Shown here piece after piece: positions 25,201 through 40,200 of a DNA stretch of 64,000 bases. How positions within the stretch are numbered: position 1 is the stretch's first letter; every line of letters begins with the position of its first letter. The notes beneath the pieces were generated by a model. It was not told where the DNA came from. It did not search any database and saw only the letters and a program-made list of their open reading frames with translations. The DNA is from Bathymodiolus brooksi. Lineage: Eukaryota; Mollusca; Bivalvia; Mytilida; Modiolidae. Position numbers and translations under genes: made by a program. The stretch spans positions 103,879,689 through 103,943,688 of the forward strand of contig OY804578.1 of NCBI GenBank assembly GCA_963680875.1, in the 5' to 3' direction.

Positions 25201-28200
25201 CACATTACAAGGGTTTGTTTCCATCCTCTTTGCAGGAGGGATTCCCATTGAAGACTGTTTAGCAGGTTTGTTACACAGCCTGGGGAGTTGTCCTGGTAAC
25301 AGTTATAGAACTGAGATTTTGTTCAAACTCAAAGTCAGACTCAATGCTCTTTTCATGGTCAGTTATTGTACTAAGCTTAGAGTTGGAGCAGCCAGTTATA
25401 AAAAGATGCTTATGCTTTAAGTTTACTTTCGAATTTGTCAGTCGTGCATGCTCGGTAGGTATCAGGTCAAATCGGCACCTGGTCATTTCAGCACCTATCT
25501 ACATAGTCAAATCGGCACTTACTCAAATCAGCACCTAGTCAATTCGGCACCTGTCATGGTCAATTCGGCACCAGTGTTAAAAATAATTTTGTAATAATAA
25601 AATATTTATATAAAAAAAAAAAGAAAAAAGGTTGGTTTTATTAGCTAGTACCAAATATAATCTATAGTCAATCAACAAATTTTTTTTTATGGTTATTACG
25701 ATTGCAGTTGATTGCTTTAATCAACTTTAATTATTTCCTTCATTAAATAAATACTTATAATATAAATTCAATACATCTAACATGCCGCGTGATTAACATT
25801 AGATGTGTTTCTTTTAAATATACTCTGGAAATCTTTGATGTTACAATGTAGAAGGAAAGACAATCAAGCCTACACCCAAGCCATCGTCATTATTTTGAGA
25901 AAATTTAGAAAAACACAAGCTTAATTTTGAATTAAAATGGGAAATTTGGAGAGCACATTATCACTTGCAAAATGTCAGACGACAGCTGCATACAGTGTAC
26001 AAACCAAGTCCGTCCTAGACAAGAGGTACTTCAATGTGAACAATGTCAACGTTGGCAGCATCGCACTTGCAATACTGGTAAGAGAATATTTTTTTAACTT
26101 TGACTAAATAGAACATGAAATAAGTAAAACGAATGCAGATTTTTTTGTTAATTAATGGATTTTGATTTCCGATACATGCTTGTATAGGGAATTATACGAA
26201 TAATTGTTTTATTATATTAGATTAGGTTTATTTTTGCTTTTGAAAACGAATTTATTGGAAGAAAACACCATTCACACACTTTTCTCATTTAATGCGTTAC
26301 AAAATATAATTAATAAATGCAATTTATTGACTCTGAAAGTTGTAGTTAAATTGACTATATTGTTCTATCTGTCATCGTTATTTATGATATTGCAAAATTA
26401 ATAAAATTAATAAATGCAATTTATTAACTCTGAATATTGTTTCTTTTTTTTTTAAATTATTTATGTATTGTGAAGCAGAATATGAACATTTTACAGATAA
26501 CATGTTTCATACAAATACATATATACATTTAAATATTAATCACTAAAATATCAATAAAATTATAATTTTCCAATGTACAAATGGAAAAAAATATATACAT
26601 AGGTGCCGAATTGACTATCGGAAGGTGCCGAATAGACTATTGGAAGGTGCCGATTTGACCAAGTGCCATTTAACTTGGGGTCGAAATGACTAACCTAGGT
26701 GCCGATTTGACTAGGTGCCGAAATGACCAGGTGCCGAAGTGACTTGAATTCGCTCGGTACACACTGCATTTCATAACATTTTTAGACTCATTATACGACA
26801 ACCGTCCTTCCATTTTTGATTAAAGGACCGCCCCGGTCGCCTCTCCTTCTCATGATATGTCGACCTTTTGGCTTTTTTATTCTCTGTAGATAAATCGATA
26901 AGTAGTGGGTGCTTTTTTCCAGGTTTAGACCCCTCCGTAAACTTAATTGGCCATGCAACCATAACGGAAATGATCAAATTACAATTTACAACGATTACCG
27001 ATAGGATACGAAATAAAATCCGGAATGGAAACTGGTTCCCGAAATTTAGCATAAACAGAAAGGAACAGAAATTTTTACCGATTTGTTTACGACTTTTGAC
27101 TTTATTAACGATAATCAAAGATCCTTCGTCTTAGGGGTCTAAGAGGTAATAACCAGGACCGACAGAAATTTAATTTTTGACAGCCCCAAGCAGTAAAATT
27201 GTTTGCCGGTCATTAGGTCTGACACAAAGACGTCATTTGCCGGACCCTCTAAAATTCTGCCCCCTAGGTCCGACACGGCCGACGATTAGCTGCATCTCTG
27301 ATATGGACTTCGTTAAAAAAATCCTGAAAAACTAAGCCATTATAATAAATTACAGTCAAACCTGTATTAAGAGGTCACTTTTGGGAAAAAGTGGTCTTTT
27401 AAGACAGGTGACCTCTTAAAAGAGGTTCAATTCATATGAAATTGTATATGACAGGACTAGAAAAGTGTGTTCTTTAATAAAAGGTGACTGCTTAATAGAG
27501 GTGACCACATGTACAGGTTTGACTGTATTAATTTGTATACCTGCCTTACCGGTCACCTCAAATAAACGGTCACCTCTGTCTAACGGTCACTTTGAGACCC
27601 GCCCAACTAATATTACTATATAATTTAACTCTTTTCAACGGTCACCTCTCTAACGCGGCCAACAGTCACCTATTTCATGCGTGAATTGTGAGATCGTCTT
27701 CTAATAACGGCCATTTTGGACATCTTATCACATGACATAATGTGTACGATCGATCACATGATACGGTTACTTTTAAGATAATAAATAATCGCCGAAGGGA
27801 AATACAACTAATTGAGTTGGTAATTTAAATGTTAAATAAACATAGATAAAAAGAGATCCTAATAAACAATTGAATAGGTGTAAACAGTGTTCATTGAGGC
27901 TCATTAAAATAATCTTTATGAAAACAGGTGCAATAAAAGTTTGTCCGAGACGTGATGTTTCAAAGCCGTATCTTAACGTTAAATTAGAAACATGAAGCTA
28001 TTTAAAAATGCAAAGTGGGAAAAGTGGCTGTTAAGTATTTTGAAAGTGATTTTGTTGAAAAGTAATACATTACGGTTTTTAAAGAAACTTTAATTTCGTT
28101 CAATAACAAACAACAATGGTCCATTGGAAAGTGAACGAAATCCGACTCTGTGCTATGAGAAATGTTGACCAAACTTTTTGTCCAAAGCTACTTTCAGCAG

Positions 28201-31200
28201 AACGAACTTTTGATTTATTATTTTCTCATTTCTGTTGCATAAAATCCTAGCTCTCGTATTTTATATGTTCATATATGCGAAGGTTGGCCATTCAAAATTC
28301 GTTGAAATGCATGGGGACGCTTCAGATTTTTACCGATCCACATTGGTATTTTATACTCGACGTGGGGTTAATATTGCGATCTATCGAACTGTTTATTTAC
28401 ATACAGACAAATGTATGTGTAAGCGTTAATGCATATGCATTTAAAAAATAAACTTTGAACTACATTATTCAACATAACTTATGTTCATTTACATCCATAA
28501 ATACATGTACAAAATGTATTACGTGAAAGTGCTTGGCAATCCATTTGATGACAACTTTGGTCCATTTTTACTGAACCTCTTTTAAGAGGTCACCTCTCTT
28601 GAGAGGTCACTTTTGACATTCCCCATGAGTGACTGCCTAAGACAGGTTTGACTGTAAATCATGAATATTTTTGTAGTATAACTAATCTTGAATATTGAAA
28701 ATAAATTAGTAGCTGAATGTATTGTACGTTTCAGCATGAGTGAATTATCATCGTTTTTAGCTCACCTTGCCAAAGGCAATGTGAGCTTTTGCCATCACTT
28801 GACATCCGTCGTCTGATGTCCGTCATCTGTCGTCCGTTAACTTTTCACATTTTAATCTTCTCCTCTGAAACCCCTCAGCCAAATGAGCTGAAACTTGGTA
28901 GGAAGCATCTATGGAAGGTCCTCTACTCATTTTGTCCCGATCCGATTCGTAGGAAGCATCTATGGAATGTCCTGTATGAAGATTGCTCATTTTGTCCCGA
29001 TCGGTTAGCAAACATGGCTACCACCGAAACTTGGTAGGAAGCATCTATGGAATGTCCTCTATGAAGATTGCTCATTTCGTCCCGATCGGTTTGCAAACAT
29101 GGCCACCATATGCTATTGTTGTTTCTGATTGATCGATTTCTAAAAAATCTTCTCCTTTGAAACTGCTTAGCCATATGAACTGAAACTTGGTAGGAAGCAT
29201 CTACCTGTATTAAGTTTCCTCAAAGCAGAATGAAAGGTGAGCTACACAGGCTCAGCCTACTGAGCCTCTAGTTTGATTACGTATGGTTTATTTTCAATAT
29301 TCAGACTGCTAGAGTAGTTATACTATTTATTACATAGAGTGTACACTTTTGTTTGCAGTAAGAAGACGCTTAAAAAAGGAACTAGTTTTTATTAGCTCAC
29401 CTTGCCAAAGGCAATGTGAGCTTTTGCCATCACTTTGCGTCCGTCGTCCGTCGTCTGTTAGCTTTTCACATTTTAATCTTCTCCTCTGAAATCCCTCAGC
29501 CAAATTAACTGAAACTTGGTAGGCAGCATCTATGGAAGGTCCTCTATAAAGATTGCTCATTTTGTCCCGATCCATTAACAAACATGGCCACCACAGGCAA
29601 TTCTTGTTTCTGATTGGCCGATTTTTAAAAATCTTCTCCTCTGAAACCGCTTTGCCAAATGAACCGAAACTTTGTAGGAAGCATCCATGGAAGGTCCTCT
29701 ATAAAGATTGCTCATTTCTTCCTGATCCGTTAACAAATATGGCCACCACAGGTAATTCTTGTTTCTGATTGGTCAATTTCTAAAAATCTTCTTCTCTGAA
29801 ACCGCTCTGCCAAATGAACTGAAACTTTGTAGGAAGCATCTATGGAAGGTTCTCTATAAAGATTGCTCATTTCGTCCCGATTCGTTAACAAACATGGCCG
29901 CTACAGGCAATTGTTGTTTCTGATTGGTCGATTTCTAAAAATTTTCTTCCCTGAAACCGCTCTGCCAAATGAACTGAAACTTTGTAGGAAGCATCTATGG
30001 AAGGTTCTCTATAAAGATTGCTCATTTCGTCCCGATTCGTTAACAAACATGGCCGCTACAGGCAATTGTTGTTTCTGATTGGTCGATTTCTAAAAATTTT
30101 CTTCCCTGAAACTGCTTAGCCAAATGAACCGAAACTTGGTTTGGAAGCACCTATGGAAGGTTCTGTATTAAGTTTTCTCAAAGCAGAATGAAAGATGAGC
30201 GACACAGGCTCAGCCCACTGAGCCTCTAGTTCATTGTTGGACGCTCAATGATATTTTTGATTGTGACAACATCAGTATTGTGACGTCATGCAGTGAAATA
30301 GATGTATTATTTCACCTGGTATGATACTGGTCTTTATTTCATTTGAAAATCTCCAGTATTTCACCCTGTCACGTACATAATAACGTTTTTTCTGTCCAGA
30401 CTTCTGTTTTCATCTCATGGCTTTTTGTGCCAATCACTTCCTTTAACTTGATTCCACTTTCTTAAGAAACACATCTCTTATTTTATACTAATGAAATAGT
30501 CCGAATAAATTGAAACATAACAATTGATCTGGTTTTAATGCTCATTTATGCTTTGAAGAGAGAACATTGGTATTACCTTATGAAAAAAAATGCTAATAAA
30601 ATTTGCTCTAAAAATAATGTATAATAAAAAGAAATGGCTCAATTTTTAGCTGTTTCATCTTTTCTATATATAGCATGAGGCACATGTTCACTTCACCATG
30701 TTCTATAACAAAGCATACCTAATATTAATTACTTGCCTGTATATGCCTAATTTTACTGTGGAGTCATTTTTACTGTTAATACTTTTGTACGGTCAAACTT
30801 GTATTCAACAGTCAACTTTGCGACAAAGGAAAAATGATCAGTTGATCTGGATTGTCAGTTCTAGTCCAAGATTATTTGCATATTGCTGTTTCCGGAAGGT
30901 AATTTACTGGAAAAAATGGCAGTATCTTTGTAATCTGCTGTATTTGGTAACGATTTACAGTTAATTATTTATTTGATTTTGCGGTATAATTGGTACAATC
31001 GTGTATTTAAAAAACACCTCGAAAGTTTTCTAAAGTCTAGTATGAAAAATGTACGTTAAATACTGGTAAGCTGATACTATGGGATAAACTTTGAGTGACC
31101 TCTGACCGTGTTATTTAAGTGATCGCTTACTTGAGTTAAAATATCATGTAAATGTTTACAGCAGGTGACCCCTAATTGAAGGGGACCGTTAAGACAAGTT

Positions 31201-34200
31201 TGACTAGTGTTCACTGTGTTATTATTGTCTAAAAACCAATCTGCAACCAAGACTAAAGTATCAATGAGTCTTTAGATCATCAAATCATCACTATGATATG
31301 GATTATATGTTGTCTGCAGTAGTTGTATCAACTCTCTTTTAAAGCTAGTACTTTTTAAGTTTTCTAATCTGTATTTTGCACCATTGCTAATGTACTGTTT
31401 GATAAATTCAAGTTCTGATTAATTTCATGTAAATTTCCAGGTATTAACACAGACAAATTAGTTTAGTATATATAACATTGTGCACAAAGCATTTAATAGA
31501 CCTAGATGATTTTTTTCAGTTATTTATCTGAAATCAGTCCATATTGCTTTGGAAAAAAATTACGAAAGTTACAGAACAAGTTCAGAACAAGTCAAATACA
31601 TTCCTTTTTGAAAGGGGGTGTAGATGGTTTCAGCTAATTTTCATAGATTTCAGTTATTTTATTTTCTAACTAATCCCTGAATAGAGATATTTCTATAATA
31701 TATCAAATCAAGCCATGATATTTGTCGATGAAAGATATAAAAATAAACTTTTTTAAATGATTATCACTGATTTACAGAAGATTAAAACTTCAATCGACCA
31801 TTTATTTTAATAAATAGTTAATTTTGAAAATTAGAAATATAATGGTTTTTTTTTTCAAAGTTTTTCTTGAATGACACAAAGTCCTTTGATTGATTTATAA
31901 TTGCAGATGAATTTCAAAAACTTTTGTTTAAATATAACTGAGTTACACCATCCCTAGTGACAGATGATATTTTCAATATTATGTTGAAAGTGATACTGAT
32001 TAAATCATATACTTATCCCCTCCCCAAACCACCACCCCCCCAAAAAAAACAGGCAAATTTCTGAAAAATCAAACCATTGCTATTCTTTATATCCTGTTGT
32101 AAAGTAAATTTGTTATTACTGTATACAGATAATCTTTAAAGCTCATATATATTTATATCTAGGATTATTTAACCAAACAAAGTACTTGTATTGTATTGTG
32201 GCAAACAAGATATCTGTAGTACATGTATAGTTTTTTCCCATGATGCTTTGTGCACTATGTTACATTGAAGTACTTTTTAACTATTATTCATCAGTTCATG
32301 CTAACAATAACCTGTTATGTGGTCATTACTTGAGAATTCTTTGACTTCCAAAAAAAAAAAAAAAAGATATACAATTTTTTCAAAATTTATTACACCATGA
32401 TATAGCTGAAAAATTGCTGAGTTGCATTGGCATTAAACACCAATCACTCACTTGAAACTTTATTGTGTGTTAATTATGCTTTTTGTATTTTTGCATATTT
32501 TCACGAAAATCTGTGTCAAATGTTCGACTAATTTCAAACAGAATGACCACATGACTTCTCTGTAGTGCCATGCTTTGCTAACTAACCTTGCTTGATTCCT
32601 TCCTAGACGCGGAGCACGTTAAAAAAGCTTTAGAAGTTTACAACAGTGTAAATTCCAGCACCAATCCCTCACCTTTAACACAGGAAGCCACTCCTACACC
32701 TTGCCCTGGCATTAAGGCAAAAGTTTTACCTACTGCCTCAAATGTTAATGAGGTTTCCATGACAACGCTAAGAGAATCGGAAGAATTGAAAAAAGAGGAT
32801 GAACCAGATAGGAAGAAAGGTATTGGTCAGAGAACTATGCTTATTTCAATGTGTTGTAAACATATTTTCAGTCATTATTTTGCATTTGTTTATCTATTTA
32901 TTGTAGATGATCGCCATGGTTTGTTTGATCATAAAATCACATACAATTAATTACACAAAACACCATAAACAGAACTCATCTATGAAAACACAGGCTTTTA
33001 AATTGTAATACATGTAGAGATTTATTACAATGAAATCTGTCTAAATTGAGCCAGGGGTCATCGTGGTCGTGATCGTATGGTAGTTGGATTTACAACTACC
33101 TGTACAATTCAGTGCATATGACCACTAAACTTGTGATTTGAATTCCGTTCATGGCGAGGTGTACTCGATACAAAATTATGTGAGTTTGTGAGTGACTTGC
33201 AACAGATCTGTAATTTACTACGGGTACTCCAGTTTCCTTCACCAATAAAACTGACCGCCATAATATAACTGAAATATTGTTGAAAGTGGCATTAAACACT
33301 ATAAGCCTAATTTGAACCCTGAGTAAACTGCTATCTTGTATATATCAAAATAAATAGAGTCCCAATGTAGGAAATCTTTACTAATTTATCCTGTATAAAC
33401 TGAACACCTGTCTATTCCGAACACAAAAATTGGTTTCACAAGTAGGTTGGTCCAGTTTAGAGTGGGTCTGAAAGGGGTCTAAGCGTGATACGTGAATGGC
33501 CTTTTTTCGGAAGCGTGACACGTGAAAAACAGAAAATATAGACGTGAAAACGTGATCTCTAGTGCAACGTGATCCGTGAAAAATAATTATTCTGTACGTG
33601 AATGCGTGAAAATCTAACTTACTTTTAAGCATGAAGACGAAACACAAGTACATCTGGTGTATTCATTAGCTGTGGAACCGTAGCCCTAATTATGGTCCTT
33701 GGCCAGTTTTCTGATATTTGCGGACCTATAAGGGCTACGGTTCCGCAGCTAGTGTATTCATATGCTCAGGAAGAACATTCAAATCATAATATAATCGGTG
33801 AAATTAGTCACAATCTGGCAGCTATGAGGAACTGCCATATAACTAAACAACAAAAACCAACTATAAAACTACACATACAGATGTCACAATAAGGTCTTCC
33901 ACATATATAACTGACACCAAGAAGTCCCTGACAATAAACGGTAATCAACCCATGCAGATAAGCGTGAAACGTGAAATATCCAAATATCTAAGCGTGAAGC
34001 GTGATTTTGCTAAATTTTAAGCGTGATTGCGTGATTGGTACCCCCCCTTTAGGACCCCCTTTAGACAGTTTTTACTGTATATTGATTTCATATTTTTATT
34101 AGTATTGTAACGCCACGATATAGCTGAAATATTGCTAAAGTTGGCATTAAACACCAATCAATCAATCATATTAGTATAATAAGCATTTCATAATTATATT

Positions 34201-37200
34201 TAATGCATAGCACAGCTTTGCTAGAAACATGTATCCCCTGTGTAAAGTATGCTGCCACCTCAATGGGCCCAAAATACTGTAACGCCACGATATAGCTGAA
34301 ATATTGCTAAAATTGGCATTAAACACCAATTAATCAATCAACCAAACTGTTATAGTGATAGAAATGTACAACAGTATTGTGATTTCCTGTCAAATTTGAA
34401 TATAAGCATTTGTATACTCGGCCACTATATATTAGGAACATTGATTTATAGGCCTAGAAAATTCACCCTTCGGACATTTTTAGGATGCATTTGAATTCGT
34501 AGAGTGCAAATCAGGGTTATTGTATTTTTGTAATCAAATTCTACATTTTTTCAACACAGATTCTTGAAACTTTTACATGTATATTTTATATATAAATTGA
34601 ATATTTAACATTACAGAAGATTTGTTTTTCTCCTCTTATAATCAGTTCCTCCTCTAGTTTTTTCAACCTACAATGTAGATCCTTGAAATTGTTAAATGTT
34701 TTATGCTTATTGAACTTTTGGACTTCATATTAAAAAACTTTATTTCAAAATTGTCCATATTATATAACATTTGGCTTGCCATAATTTTCAGCACAATCAA
34801 CAGAGGGTATGAATTTTGTATATTTAACTCTCCCACATTTTCAAACCCAAAACATTGATCCTCTGTAAATGTTTTTCAGAATTCACCCAGCCAATTGTTT
34901 TTTTGTGTATTTTTTTTTAGCTCACTTAACCCACTTTGTGTTGTATCATTCGTAACATTTTTAGTTCACCTGGACCAAAGGTCCATGTGAACTATTGCCA
35001 TCACTTGGCGTCCGTCGTCTGTAGTCTGTCGTCTGTCGTCTGTAAACTTTTCACATTTCAAGCTTCTTCTCCGAAACCACTTGGCCGATTGGAACCGAAC
35101 TTAGCAGGAATGTTCCTTGGATGGTCCTCTACAAAGTTACTGTTTTTCGTTCCAGTCGGATATTCAATATGGCTGCCAGGGCCAATAATATGCTCTGATT
35201 GGCTGAAATTTCAAAGATCTTCTTCTCCGAAACTAATGAACTGACTGAACCCAAACTGTAAAGGAATGATCATTGGAATGTCCTTTACCAAGTTACTGTT
35301 TTTTATGCCGATCGGAAATCCAAGATGGCCGCCATCGCAGGACATAGATTAACATTGGACCCTATGGGAAAATGTTCAAATGCCTTCTTCTCAGAAACTA
35401 CAAATATGATTAAAGCCAAACTGTACATGAATGTTCATTGGATGGTCCTCTACAATCTTAAGGTTTTTTGTTCCGATATGAAATTCAAAATGGCGGCTAC
35501 GGCAGGACATAGTTTAACATTGGACCCTATGGGAAAAATGTTTCAAAATGCTTCTTCTCTGAAACCACTTGGACAGTTGAAACCAAACTGCCCAGGCATA
35601 ATCATTGGAAGGTCCTCTACAAATTTTATGTTTTTTATGCCGGTCAGAAATCCAAGATGGCCGCCACCGCAGGACATAGATTAACATTGGACCCTATGGG
35701 AAAATGTTCAAATGACTTCTTCTCAGAAACTACAAATATTATTAAAGCCAAACTGTACATGAATGTTCATTGGATGGTCCTCTACAAACTGTACGTTTTT
35801 TGTTCCGATATGAAATTCAAAATGGCGGCTACGGCAGGACTTAGTTTAACATTGGACCCTATGGGAAAAATGTTTCAAAATGCTTCTTCTCTGAAACCAC
35901 TTGGACAGTTGAAACCAAACTGCCCAGGAATGATCATTGGAAGGTCCTCTACAAATTTTCTGTTTTTTATGCCGGTCGGAAATCCAAGATGGCCGCCACC
36001 GCAGAACATAGATTAACATTGGACCCTATGGGAAAATATTCAAATGCCTTCTACTCAGAAACTACAAATATGATTAAAGCCAAACTGTACATGAATGTTC
36101 ATTAGATGGTCCTCTACAAACTTTACGTTTTTTGTTCTGGTATGAAATTCAAAATGGCGGCTACGGCAGGACTTAGTTTAACATTCAACCCTATGGGAAA
36201 AATGTTTCAAAACGCTTCTTCTCTGAAACCACTTGGATAATTGAAACCAAACTGCCTAGGAATGATCATTGGAAGGTCCTCTAGAAATTTTATGTTTTTT
36301 ATGCTGATCGGAAATCCAAGATGGCCGCCACCGCAATACATAGATTAACATTGGACCCTATGGGAAAATGTTCAAATGCCTTCTTCTCAGAAACTACAAA
36401 TATGATTAAAGCCAAACTGTACATGAATGTTCATTGGATGGTCCTCTACAATCTTAAGGTTTTTTGTTCCGATATGAAATTCAAAATGGCGGCTACGGCA
36501 GAACTTAGTTTAACATTGGACCCTATGGGAAAAATGTTTCAAAATGCTTCTTCTCTGAAACCACTTGGACAGTTGAAACCAAACTGCCCAGGAATGATCA
36601 TTGGAAGGTCCTCTACAAATTTTCCGTTTTTTATGCCGGTCAGAAATCCAAGATGGCCGCCACCGCAGGACATAGATTAACATTGGACCCTATGGGAAAA
36701 TATTCAAATGCCTTCTACTCAGAAACTACAAATATGATTAAAGCCAAACTGTACATGAATGTTCATTAGATGGTCCTCTACAAACTTTGCGTTTTTTGTT
36801 CCGATATAAAATTCAAAATGGCGGCTACGGCAGGACTTAGTTTAACATTGGACCCTATGGGAAAAATGTTTCAAAACGCTTCTTCTCTGAAACCACTTGG
36901 ATAATTGAAACCAAACTGCCCAGGAATGATCATTGGAAGGTCCTCTACAAAGTTTCTGTTTTTTTATGCCGATCGGAAATCCAAGATGGCCACCACCGCA
37001 GGACATAGATTAACATTGGACCCTATGGGAAAATGTTCAAATGCCTTCTTCTCAGAAACTACAAATATGATTAAAGCCAAACTGTCCATATGTGTGTACA
37101 TTGGATGGTCCTCTACAAACTTTACGTTTTTTGTTCCGATATGAAATTCAAAATGGCGGCTACGGCAGGACTTAGTTTAACATTGGACCCTATGGGAAAA

Positions 37201-40200
37201 ATGTTTCAAAACGCTTCTTCTCTGAAACCACTTGGATAATTGAAACCAAACTGCCCAGGAATGATCATTGGAAGGTCCTCTACAAGGTGTGTGTTTTTTA
37301 TGCCGATCGGAAATCCAAGATGGCCACCACCGCAGGACATAGATTAACATTGGACCCTATGGGAAAATGTTCAAATGCCTTCTTCTCAGAAACTACAAAT
37401 ATGATTAAAGCCAAACTGTGCATGAATGTTCATTGAATGGTCCTCTACAAAATATACGTTTTTTATTCTGATATGAAATTCAAAATGGCGGCTACGGCAG
37501 GACTTAGTTTAACATTGGACCCTATGGGAAAAATGTTTCAAAAGCTTCTTCTCTGAAACCAAACTGCCCAGGAATGATCATTGGAAGGTCCTGTTTTTTA
37601 TGCCGTTCGGAAATCCAAGATGGCTGCCACCACAGGTCATAGTATTAACACAGAACCATATGGGGAAAATACAGAAATATATTCTTCTCTGAAGCTATTG
37701 CACTGATTGAACCTAAACTGTGCATCAATCATTGGAAGGTCCTTTACAAACTTTGTGTTTTTTATGTTGATCGTAATTCCAAGATGACACAGGACATAGT
37801 TTTTACATAGGACCAATTGGTTTTTTTTATTACCAGGTGAACGATACAGGCTCTTGAGAGCCTCTGGTTACATTTCAATCTTTTTCACTCATTCAGCCAA
37901 TTGCTTTTCGTGTATTTTTTTTTAGCTCACTCAGCCCATTTTGTGTCATGTCCAAACTTTTTCACTCACACAGCCAATTGCTTTTTTGTGGTTTTAGCTC
38001 ATTGTCACCACTGAGCGTCCATCATCTGTCGTCCGTCGTCTGTTGTCTGTCCGTCCGTCCGTTAACTTTTCACATTTTAATCAACTCCTCTGAAGCCACT
38101 AGGCCAATTTGAACCAAACTTTGGTGGAATGGTCCTTGGATGGCCCCCTTCCAAAATTGTGTCCGGTGATTCCGACTTCCAACCAAGATGGCCACCAAGC
38201 TAAAAATAGAAAAAAATGGGGGGATGAAATTTTAATTGTCCATTGCTGCTTTAGTATAAGTCAAAATGAGCTCAAATTTTAACTGCAGCTACATGGCATG
38301 GAGTAGTTTAACATATATTTCGTGTTTTTCTGTGAATTTTTTTATTTCAGCCGATTTATACCGATTATGCAAATTAGGCATATTTTGATAAAAGATCACA
38401 TTTAAATCTTCTCCTCTGAAACTGCTGAACCAAATTAAAGCAAACCTGGCAGGGATGGTCCCTGGGTGGGTCCCTTTCAAAATTGTGTCCGATAACCCGC
38501 CCTCCATTCAAGATGGCTGCTGTTACTAAGAATAGAAATTTCTTCAATTGTCCATGGCTGCTTTAGTATAAGTCAAAATGAGCTCAAATTTTAACTGCAG
38601 CTACATGACAATGAGTAGATTAACATATATTCTGGGTTTTTCTGTGAAATTTTTCTTTCAACCAATTTATACCGATTATACAAATTAGACATATTTTCAT
38701 AAAAGATCACATTTTAAATCATCTCCTCTGAAACCGCTGAACCAAGTTAAAAAAATTTTGGCTGGGATAGTCCTTGGGTGGTCGCCTTTCAATATTGTGT
38801 CTGACAGCCCCACCCTCCATTCAAGATGGCTGCTGTTACTAAAAATAGACATTTCTTCAAAATGAGCTCAAATTTTAACTGCAGCTACATGGCAAGGAGT
38901 AGTTTAACATATATTCTGGATTTTTCTGTGAAATTTTTCTTTCAGCTTATTTATACTGATTATGCAAATTAGGCATATTTTGATAAAAGATCACATTTAA
39001 ATCTTCTCCTCTGAAACCGCTACACCAAATTAAACCAAACCTTGCAGGGATGGTCCCTGGGTGGGTCCCTTTCAAAATTTTGTCCAACAGCCCCACCCTC
39101 CATTCAAGATGGCTGCTGTTACTAAAAATAGAAATTTCTTCAATTGTCCATTGCTGCTTTAGTATAAGTCAAAATGAGCTCAAATTTTAACTGCAGCTAC
39201 ATGGGAAGGAGTAGTTTAACATATATTCCATTTTTTTCTGTTAATTATTTCTGTCAGCCGATTTATACCGATTATGCAAATTAGGCATATTTTGAAATAG
39301 AAAAAGGGGGGATGAAATTTTAATTGACCATTGCTGCTTTAGTATAAGTCAAAATGAGCTCAAATTTTAACTGCAGCTACATGGCAAGGAGTAGTTTAAC
39401 ATATATTTTGGGTTTTTCTGTGAATTTTTCTTTTAGTCGATTTATACCAATTATGCAAATTAGGCATATTTTGATAAAAGATCACATTTAAATCTTCTCC
39501 TCTGAAACCGCTGAACCAAATTAAACCAAACCTGGCAGGGTGGGTCCCTTTCAAAATTGTCTCCGAAAGCCCCGCCCTCCATTCAATATGGCTGCTGTTA
39601 CTAAAAATAGAAATTTCTTCAATTGTCCTTTGCTGCTTTAGTATAAGTCAAAATGAGCTCAAATTTTAACTGCAGCTACATGGCAATGAGTAGTTTAACA
39701 TATATTTTGGGTTTTTCTGTGAGATTTTTTCAACCAGTTTATTCCATTTAGGAATATTATGAGATAAAAATCACATCTAAATCTTTTGCTCAGAAATTGA
39801 GTTGAAATGATCTTTGGGTGGCCCACTTTCAAAATTATGTGTAACACCCTCATTTTCTATTAACTTTAGATGTAAAATTGAAAACCAGGTGAGCGATTAC
39901 AGGCTCCTGGGAGCCTCTAGTTTGATTATTTTTTTCTATCTCACTTAGCCCACTTTGTGTCATGTCCAATCTTTTTCACTCGCACAACCAATTGCTTTTT
40001 TGATTTTTTTTCTACCTCACTCAGCCCACTTTGTGTTGTGTCCAATCTTTTTCACTCACACAGCCAATTGCTTTTTTGATAATTGTTTTTTATCTCACTC
40101 AGCCCACTTTGTATCGTGTCATTAATAAACTTTTTACAATCTTTGTAACTCATTAAATTGTTTTTGAATCACTACAATGACAACTCAAATATCTTTTAAC

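Noticed and set aside
27281..27300. A splice-bounded CARMIL exon in 26.8-27.3 kb
   Set aside because: The open frame there is on the minus strand and next to transposon remnants. No plus-strand frame with correct phases was found.
30698..30964. 88-codon frame [10 protein letters not shown]...
   Set aside because: Hydrophobic AT-rich translation with no family, no homologous copy and no splice support.
35325..36680. Series of 119-codon frames at 332-bp spacing
   Set aside because: They coincide with HINE core units and occur equally in the copy at 12.6-15.8 kb with scattered stops. Treated as repeat DNA and not as a gene family.
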